From Planctomycetota bacterium (lineage in GTDB: Bacteria > Planctomycetota > J058 > JARGOJ01): 11,400 bases of DNA. Below the pieces are notes generated by a model. That model ran no database searches. It had not been told where the DNA came from and saw only the letters and a list, made by a program, of their open reading frames with translations. A program made the position numbers and the translations under genes. Location: contig JARGOJ010000086.1 of NCBI GenBank assembly GCA_029210225.1, positions 4,017 to 15,416 on the forward strand, in the 5' to 3' direction. How positions within the stretch are numbered: position 1 is the first letter of the stretch; each line of letters begins with the position of its first letter. Below are positions 6,964 to 11,400 of this stretch, piece by piece.

Positions 6964-7000
6964 TAATTTCTCCGCTAAATTCTTTGGTCTAAGAAGTGAT

Positions 7001-7052
7001 TCTATTGAATGGTTAGTGGCACAAACGCAGCATAGAAAGTTGGGTTTCTATG
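7001..7052 (-). promoter_or_regulatory. Leader block of EF-hand paralogue 1, shared with paralogue 2
   Basis: On the plus strand this block runs from TCTATTGAATGGTTAGTGG (7001-7019) through AAACGCA (7023-7029) to GGTTTCTA (7043-7050). The same three pieces in the same order lie upstream of paralogue 2 at 7833-7890. It also contains a perfect hairpin, CATAGAAA (7031-7038) and TTTCTATG (7045-7052). On the minus strand, TTTACA (7075-7070) and TAGAAA (7052-7047 region) are spaced like a -35/-10 pair, so the block may hold the promoter and transcript start. Confidence 0.5.
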
Positions 7053-7070
7053 AAATATCAGGAAAGATGT

Positions 7071-7116
7071 AAAAAGAGCTGAAAAGATGCCTCTCAGCGT
7101 CTCTCCAGCTCTTTTT
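7071..7116 (-). terminator. Intrinsic terminator after EF-hand paralogue 2
   Basis: AAAAAGAGCTG at 7071-7081 and CAGCTCTTTTT at 7106-7116 are exact reverse complements, with a 24-nt loop. On the minus strand the stem begins 31 nt after the stop codon at 7147 and ends in CTCTTTTT, the usual stem plus U-run form. The A-run on the other arm means it could also stop plus-strand transcripts. Confidence 0.7.
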
Positions 7117-7146
7117 GAAAACTCAATTGACTTGAGTCATTGGGTC

Positions 7147-7788
7147 TTAGTAAATGGGCTCTTTCTTTGGAGCTGGCTTAGGAGCAGGCTTTTTATCACC
7201 TTCGCCTTCGCCGCCGCGACGACCGCCACGACGACCTTCGCCACCGCGTCCGCGACCTTCGCCACCACGGCGACCTTCGCCACCGCGTCCACGGCCTTCG
7301 CCGCCACGTCCGCCACGGCGTCCACGTTGACCGAAGGCTTTCGTTAATTCTTCTTTAGTGACAGATCCGTCTTTGTCGGCGTCGCCTCTCATAATGAATC
7401 CGCCACGGCGGCCAGCGGCCTTGGCTTCATCAGCGTCAATTTTGCCGTCAGAGTTCTTGTCGAGCTCTTTGAACATTGAATCGATGCGATCCTTCATCAA
7501 CGCAGCGCGTTCTGTTTCGTCGAGCTTGCCGTCTTTGTTCTTATCGTATTTTTTCATCATTGCTTCGCGGCGCTTCTTCATCTCTTCGCCACCACGACGA
7601 CCGCGACCTTCGCCTTTACGGCCTTCACCCTTGCGACCTTCGCCACGACGGCCTTCGCCACGTTTTCTCTCTGGCTTCGCTTCTGGCTTCGCTTCTGGCT
7701 TGTCGTCACCATCTTGGGCCATGACAGGGCTGGCAAAAAGGACCAAGGCTAGGCCTGTGGCGAAGACGCTCAACAATAATTTTCTCAT
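7147..7788 (-). CDS. Secreted three-EF-hand protein with RGG/GEGR-rich segments (paralogue 2)
   Basis: A 213-residue exported protein starting at ATG 7788 (MRKLLLSVFATG), which places GGAG about 10 nt upstream and gives a signal peptide aligned with those of its neighbours. An upstream in-frame start at 7809 would add seven polar residues. Signal cleavage follows A24 (VMA/QDG). The mature N terminus has KPEA repeats and about four (R/K)GEGR units (residues 43-62). The three EF-hand loops are at 82-93 (DKNKDGKLDETE), 110-121 (DKNSDGKIDADE) and 136-147 (DADKDGSVTKEE), all with intact ligand positions. The tail (about 154-196) is RGG- and GEGR-rich, with a 13-residue repeat present twice, and ends in KPAPKPAPKKEP. 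Unlike the other two paralogues, its tail mixes Arg with Glu. Function is unknown; an exported calcium-binding structural or matrix protein is the best inference. Confidence 0.87.
   Translation of the reverse strand: MRKLLLSVFATGLALVLFASPVMAQDGDDKPEAKPEAKPERKRGEGRRGEGRKGEGRKGEGRGRRGGEEMKKRREAMMKKYDKNKDGKLDETERAALMKDRIDSMFKELDKNSDGKIDADEAKAAGRRGGFIMRGDADKDGSVTKEELTKAFGQRGRRGGRGGEGRGRGGEGRRGGEGRGRGGEGRRGGRRGGEGEGDKKPAPKPAPKKEPIY
7232..7309. repeat. 39-bp tandem duplication in the tail of EF-hand paralogue 2
   Basis: Two 39-bp units, 7232-7270 and 7271-7309, agree at 35 of 39 positions by eye. They encode the 13-residue unit RGGEGRGRGGEGR twice. Smaller related GAC(G)CCTTCGCC-like units continue on both sides, so the tail seems to have grown by slippage or unequal exchange. 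Confidence 0.75.
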
Positions 7789-7832
7789 ACTCTTATTCTC
7801 CGAATTCAAATCTGACTTACAGTCGTTAAATA

Positions 7833-7890
7833 TCTATTGAGTGATATGTGGTGCTGGGAGAAACGCAAAGTTTGGAAACAGGTTTCTCTA
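7833..7890 (-). promoter_or_regulatory. Leader block of EF-hand paralogue 2, shared with paralogue 1
   Basis: On the plus strand TCTATTGAGTGATATGTGG (7833-7851), AAACGCA (7861-7867) and GGTTTCTCTA (7881-7890) match, in order, the block at 7001-7050. It contains an inverted repeat, GAGAAAC (7858-7864) and GTTTCTC (7882-7888), placed like the hairpin of the other leader but with different bases. It lies 45-102 nt upstream of the start codon. Confidence 0.5.
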
Positions 7891-7910
7891 AAAAGAAAAA
7901 GAATTTGAGA

Positions 7911-7951
7911 TCGAGGACAACGCCCCGACCCCAAACCCTGTGAGTCCTCGA
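7911..7951 (-). terminator. Candidate terminator after EF-hand paralogue 3
   Basis: TCGAGGAC (7911-7918) and GTCCTCGA (7944-7951) form an 8-bp perfect stem with a 25-nt loop, starting 40 nt after the stop codon at 7991. On the minus strand it is followed by TCTCAAATTC and then TTTTTCTTTTT, so the U-rich tract starts about 10 nt after the stem. This is looser than a textbook terminator. Confidence 0.45.
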
Positions 7952-7990
7952 ACAGAGAGGATTTAGAAAGAGATTTCTCTCAACCCAAGT

Positions 7991-8542
7991 TCATGGGTTT
8001 TGTGGTTCTGGAGTATCAGCGCCGTCACCGTCTCCGCCAGCTTTACGGCGTCCTTTTTTGCCAGGACGACCCTTGCCTTTGCCTTTACCTTTGCCAGATT
8101 TGCCTTTGCCTTTGCGGCGAGCCATCTTCTTGGCGGCGTCTTTGAGTTCTTCTTTGGTCACCGAGCCATCATTGTTTGCATCGGCGCGCTTAAGGAATTT
8201 CTTAGCGCGTTCTGGAGCGCTCTGAGCTTCGGACGCATCAATGGTTCCGTCATTGTTCTTGTCGAGCTTCTTGAAGAACTTGGCCACGCGCTGAGCGATA
8301 TCAGCCTTACCCTTCTTACCCTTTTTACCCTTGTCGCCGCGCTTCGCACGAGCTGCACGGGCTGCAGCCTTCTCTGAATCGCTAAGTTGGCCGTCGCCGT
8401 CCTTATCAAAACGCTTCAGGATTTCAGCGCGATCAGGCTTGCCTTTTTTGCCGCGCTTATCTCCATCTTGAGCGATAGCAGGGCTTGCGAACACAGCCAT
8501 AGACAGGCCTAAAACAAGGGCTTTCAAACTTAACAGTCTCAT
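7991..8542 (-). CDS. Secreted three-EF-hand protein with Lys/Gly-rich linkers (paralogue 3)
   Basis: A 183-residue exported protein from ATG 8542 (MRLLSLKALVLG). This start places GGAG seven bases upstream; the in-frame ATG at 8548 would sit one base from it, and the longer frame to 8629 would bury the signal peptide. Cleavage follows A24 (AIA/QDG), as in both neighbours. EF-hand loops are at residues 46-57 (DKDGDGQLSDSE), 94-105 (DKNNDGTIDASE) and 121-132 (DANNDGSVTKEE). Between loops 1 and 2 lies a polylysine/glycine insert (about 65-80), and the tail (about 140-170) is KGKGK-rich with one GKGRPGKKGRRK segment. The mature protein is strongly basic apart from the calcium loops. It is preceded by the terminator of the large propeller gene and so probably has its own promoter in 8543-8650. 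Confidence 0.88.
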   Translation of the reverse strand: MRLLSLKALVLGLSMAVFASPAIAQDGDKRGKKGKPDRAEILKRFDKDGDGQLSDSEKAAARAARAKRGDKGKKGKKGKADIAQRVAKFFKKLDKNNDGTIDASEAQSAPERAKKFLKRADANNDGSVTKEELKDAAKKMARRKGKGKSGKGKGKGKGRPGKKGRRKAGGDGDGADTPEPQNP

Positions 8543-8611
8543 AATCATTCTCCGGTTTTTCTCAGTGGGATCGTCGTTCAGATAACAACCTTTAACGCCG
8601 AGACCGCCGAT

Positions 8612-8619
8612 GGGTTTCT
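8612..8619 (-). promoter_or_regulatory. GGGTTTCT motif upstream of EF-hand paralogue 3
   Basis: The plus-strand octamer GGGTTTCT lies 70-77 nt upstream of the start codon of paralogue 3. The same core GGTTTCT occurs upstream of paralogue 1 (7043-7049) and paralogue 2 (7881-7887) at comparable distances. The rest of the leader block is not recognisable here, so the match is weak. Confidence 0.3.
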
Positions 8620-8658
8620 GAAGAAGCAAAGTATTTTTTTAGAGACCTGAAAAAATGC

Positions 8659-8687
8659 AGAAGAGAGGATCTAAGACCCTCTCTTCT
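8659..8687 (-). terminator. Intrinsic terminator after the large propeller gene
   Basis: AGAAGAGAGG (8659-8668) and CCTCTCTTCT (8678-8687) are exact reverse complements with a 9-nt loop. On the minus strand the hairpin starts 27 nt after the stop codon at 8714 and is followed by GCA and then TTTTTT. This is a good stem plus U-run, and it separates the large gene from EF-hand paralogue 3. Confidence 0.75.
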
Positions 8688-8713
8688 ATAGACTTAGAAT
8701 TTATTCCTAATCC

Positions 8714-11400
8714 CTAATCAAGAGTCACTTTGCCGAAATACTCCGGAATATAACCCTGCCACACTCGGCTCTTATCCGCATGTAAACGTAGGGAAGGCGT
8801 CCAAGATAAGGCTTTGAGAGCTCCTGCGCTCTTCCCATCCCCCCGGCGACCGCCATCATCGTCAGTCAATACAAAGTTGAATCCAAAGGTGAAACCCTTT
8901 GGTGGCCCCGCTTTGGGAACCGTCACACCATACTTCTCGAACATAGACCAGGGGATCTTGCACTCGTAAATCACTCCTGAGTGATCCTCTTTCCGCTTCA
9001 CGAAGTATTTGCCGGACGGGCGATTCTTTTCCTTCTCAGCTTTCTTGGGGTCCTGAGGATCCTGATCCTTCTTTTTCTTCTTGCGGGGACGAGTCAAAGC
9101 GAGGGAGAGCAAGATATCGTCTCGGGAGTACCACTGCCCACCATTGTTCTTACAGTCGATCGCGATCAACAGACAATCGCCAATCCAACGCTTCGCCTCA
9201 CTGTCATACGGACGCAAATCCTGGTCTCGGACATCTAAAGCAAAGTAGAAGTTCTTATCGTCATAAGCCATATACAACTTCGCTGACAGATCTTCTTGAC
9301 CCCGCCAAAACTCTCCTTCGCCCCCGGGCATCCCTTGAATAGGCAAGACATGAACGGGTCCCGCAGTCGACACAGCAGACCACTGCCGGTACCAATCATT
9401 GAGATCGCCATCGATCTCCGCCGGACGAGACATTCTTTGAATGTTCATCTTTGGTTGAGACTTCTCAATCTGCATCTCCAAAAGCGTCACGAGCTTCGAG
9501 TAGAGCAATCGGAAGTCTTTCTGAGTCAATGACTCTGAGAGGAGGCTTTTGGCGAGGAGCTCGACAGCAGGATTGATTGTTCCAGACTTCTGAAGACGAT
9601 CAGCGATCAAGGCCGCGAGCAAGGGTTCAACCTTCTTCTTGCTGCCAAATATCTCAAGCATCTCCACAACATCCCGAGCGATCTGGTCTTCCTTCACCCG
9701 GGCAAAGGCAAACTGGCCTCGATCGGTCATAACAAGCAAGGTCCCTGCGGCCACAGCCGTCGACACGACCTTGCGCCCTGGAATTCGATAAGTATCAATC
9801 GTCTGCCCAGAACCCTTGGCGATAATCGTCAAGGAGCAGCGGCCGAGCTGTCCACCGTAAGGAACGATCAATTGCCCAGGAGTCTCAATCACCATTTGGG
9901 GTCCCTGCCCGGGAGGACAGCGCCAGACCCACTTCTGAGCCCCCGTCTCTAAGTCTTGAGCCCAAATCTGGGTCTTCTCAAGGCCCTCTCGGCGAACTGT
10001 ATAGAGCGCCCTATCACCACAGTAAATTTGCTTGATCTTCGTCGAGTTACCGTATTTCCGGCCGAAGCCCTTCATGCGTCCTCGACCGTCGTCGCCCCAA
10101 ATTTGAATCCCAGTGACAGCGCTCATAGCCACCATCGAACTCACGTCTCCGCGCTGCTGCGATCCAACAACATAGAAGAAGCGCTCATCCTTAGATGTAT
10201 AGACAGTCTTGATGCTTCCCAGAGTCGCAATGCGACGCTCGAAGAGCATTTTGTCGGTGTCAAAGTTATATCCGACCAAGTGATGACGTCCGACCACAGC
10301 GATGATGCCGCGCTTTGTCGTGACCATAGGCCCGCGGTGCTCGGAGCGAAGGTCATTCGAGAGCGGCACACGCTTCGTAATCTTCCCGGTCTTCCTATCC
10401 AGAACAGTCACCCCTGCTGGGAGATTCGTCGCCACGAGAACTCGATCGCTTCGGGTCTCCAAAAGACCAGCAAGGCGTCCATTGAAGACGCTCTTCCACC
10501 GGATTTTGCCGGTCACGGCGTCTAAACAGGCCAACTCACCCCCGTTCGAGAGCACGTAGACGTTCTCTTTATCAACCCGCAGACACGCGACCGTATCCTT
10601 GCCGACAAAGATCTGCCTCTTACCCAACGCCTTCGGCTGATAGGTCCAGAGCAATCCCCCTGAGACAATATCAACGCCCTGCACCTCCGACTCAAAGGGA
10701 ACCGCCAGTGTGCCGCGAGTTGCCACAGGGGTCTTACGCTCTTCAAAGTCCATTTGGCAAGGGATGCTCCAAGACAGAAGGCCGCCATCAACCAAGCGGG
10801 CCTCTAGTGAATTGGCGCGTTTCAAGAAGAAGTGTTGGAGGTCTTCATGGGGACCGACCTCAAGACTCTTGGTGCCAAGGCCATTCAGGTCCATCTCCAA
10901 GCGGAAGGAACGATTTAGAGGTTTGCGAAGATCGGCGCAACGGTCGCGCATCGCAAGCGCCATGGGATTGCGGATTTTCTGGACGTCGTTCAAGAGCGCC
11001 CGAACAAAGGTTCGAACCTCCATTTTTTGACCCTGACCGTTGCGAACGGAGTCTCCTTGAAACCCATTTAAAAGCTCCAGCGCCACGCGCTTCGCGTCAT
11101 GATCGCGATTTCGCTTCTTAAGCGTCTCCGCGAGCAACGCCATGGCTTGAGCGGCTTTTGGATTCTTTGGATAATCGAGAAGGAATGCCTCCAAAGCCTC
11201 AGTACTCAAGGAATGAAGAAAGCGGTCGTTGTAGTACTGCGCCAATTGGTAGCGGAGCTCCGCCGCCATTTTACTCACCGGATATCGCGCAATCACCGCG
11301 ATCATAGAGTCGTTCGACTTGTTTTCGATGGCCTCTCGGCCCAAGGCTCCAGCTCGCTCCTCCTGCTTCGCATAGACCTTAGGACTGTGCTTGGCGATCA
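8714..11400 (-). CDS. TPR-like / PQQ-type beta-propeller / CBM9-like multidomain protein (5' partial)
   Basis: The frame runs to the right edge without a stop, so 894 C-terminal residues are visible and the start is outside; the internal TTG at 11344 is not a convincing start. Visible residues about 20-110 resemble BamD/YbgF-type TPR helices, with units ending in YP (IARYPVSKMAAELRYQLAQY, FLLDYPKNPKAAQAMALLAE). Residues about 205-570 are PQQ-type propeller blades with repeated (V/L)D..TGK..W strands, for example ACLDAVTGKIRWK and AQDLETGAQKWVW. The last 244 residues begin SRPAEIDGDLNDW and continue with FYFALDVRDQD, DCLLIAIDCKN and YECKIPWSMF. This is the layout of family-9-type carbohydrate-binding (DOMON-like) domains, which bind sugars. 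A polylysine insert (9008-9088) interrupts that domain. An exported surface protein is likely, but no signal peptide can be seen here. The enzymatic role, if any, is unknown. Confidence 0.85.
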   Translation of the reverse strand, partial: IAKHSPKVYAKQEERAGALGREAIENKSNDSMIAVIARYPVSKMAAELRYQLAQYYNDRFLHSLSTEALEAFLLDYPKNPKAAQAMALLAETLKKRNRDHDAKRVALELLNGFQGDSVRNGQGQKMEVRTFVRALLNDVQKIRNPMALAMRDRCADLRKPLNRSFRLEMDLNGLGTKSLEVGPHEDLQHFFLKRANSLEARLVDGGLLSWSIPCQMDFEERKTPVATRGTLAVPFESEVQGVDIVSGGLLWTYQPKALGKRQIFVGKDTVACLRVDKENVYVLSNGGELACLDAVTGKIRWKSVFNGRLAGLLETRSDRVLVATNLPAGVTVLDRKTGKITKRVPLSNDLRSEHRGPMVTTKRGIIAVVGRHHLVGYNFDTDKMLFERRIATLGSIKTVYTSKDERFFYVVGSQQRGDVSSMVAMSAVTGIQIWGDDGRGRMKGFGRKYGNSTKIKQIYCGDRALYTVRREGLEKTQIWAQDLETGAQKWVWRCPPGQGPQMVIETPGQLIVPYGGQLGRCSLTIIAKGSGQTIDTYRIPGRKVVSTAVAAGTLLVMTDRGQFAFARVKEDQIARDVVEMLEIFGSKKKVEPLLAALIADRLQKSGTINPAVELLAKSLLSESLTQKDFRLLYSKLVTLLEMQIEKSQPKMNIQRMSRPAEIDGDLNDWYRQWSAVSTAGPVHVLPIQGMPGGEGEFWRGQEDLSAKLYMAYDDKNFYFALDVRDQDLRPYDSEAKRWIGDCLLIAIDCKNNGGQWYSRDDILLSLALTRPRKKKKKDQDPQDPKKAEKEKNRPSGKYFVKRKEDHSGVIYECKIPWSMFEKYGVTVPKAGPPKGFTFGFNFVLTDDDGGRRGDGKSAGALKALSWTPSLRLHADKSRVWQGYIPEYFGKVTLD

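Noticed and set aside
7195..7330. Possible CRISPR-like or other non-coding repeat array
   Set aside because: The repeats are in frame, vary by synonymous and conservative changes, have no spacers and encode a charged protein tail.
7358..7840. Plus-strand open frame of 160 residues antisense to EF-hand paralogue 2
   Set aside because: Ser/Pro/Arg-rich mirror of low-complexity coding sequence on the other strand, without a ribosome site or recognisable domain.
7982..7999. AACCCA/TGGGTT hairpin overlapping the stop codon of EF-hand paralogue 3
   Set aside because: Six base pairs and no following U-run; such short stems are expected by chance. The larger stem at 7911-7951 is the better terminator candidate.
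8543..8629. N-terminal extension of EF-hand paralogue 3 to 8629
   Set aside because: It would place 29 polar residues before an otherwise perfect signal peptide and ignore the GGAG site just upstream of ATG 8542.

Overview
The window looks like a stretch of chromosome from a free-living Gram-negative-type bacterium, most likely a member of the Planctomycetota. This is inference from gene content: three secreted small EF-hand proteins in tandem, a Hanks-type Ser/Thr kinase with a membrane anchor and TPR-like tail, a SUMF1/formylglycine-generating-enzyme-like domain, a DUF2752 membrane protein, a long leucine-rich-repeat protein, and a large protein joining a PQQ-type beta-propeller to a family-9-like sugar-binding domain. 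I see no phage, transposon, CRISPR or tRNA/rRNA signal.

Layout. Positions 2-133 (+) are the C-terminal end of a SUMF1-like protein that starts before the window. Next on the + strand come a stand-alone HD-family (p)ppGpp hydrolase-like protein (226-771) and, 14 nt later, a MATE-family exporter (786-2162). A leucine-rich-repeat protein (2171-3613, -) converges on the exporter with an 8-nt gap and is divergent from a small DUF2752 protein (3667-4119, +). A secreted protein of unknown function (4132-4899 plus start codon to 4902, -) lies 19 nt downstream of the Ser/Thr kinase (4922-6181, -), and the two probably form an operon.

From 6246 to 8713 the minus strand carries a run of three paralogous secreted EF-hand proteins (6394-6963, 7147-7788, 7991-8542). 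Each has a 24-residue signal peptide ending Ala-Gln, three EF-hand loops and a Gly/Lys/Arg-rich low-complexity tail. Each has its own GGAGA-type ribosome binding site and a hairpin after the stop codon, and the first two share a recognisably duplicated upstream leader block. They therefore look like separately transcribed duplicates, not an operon. The rest of the window (8714-11400, -) is the C-terminal 894 residues of a large TPR-like / beta-propeller / CBM9-like protein whose start lies beyond the right edge.

Taken together, the right two thirds is devoted to surface and exported proteins plus one transmembrane kinase. The most unusual part is the triplet of calcium-binding, polycationic exported proteins with shared leader sequence. 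No intergenic stretch is longer than about 215 nt.
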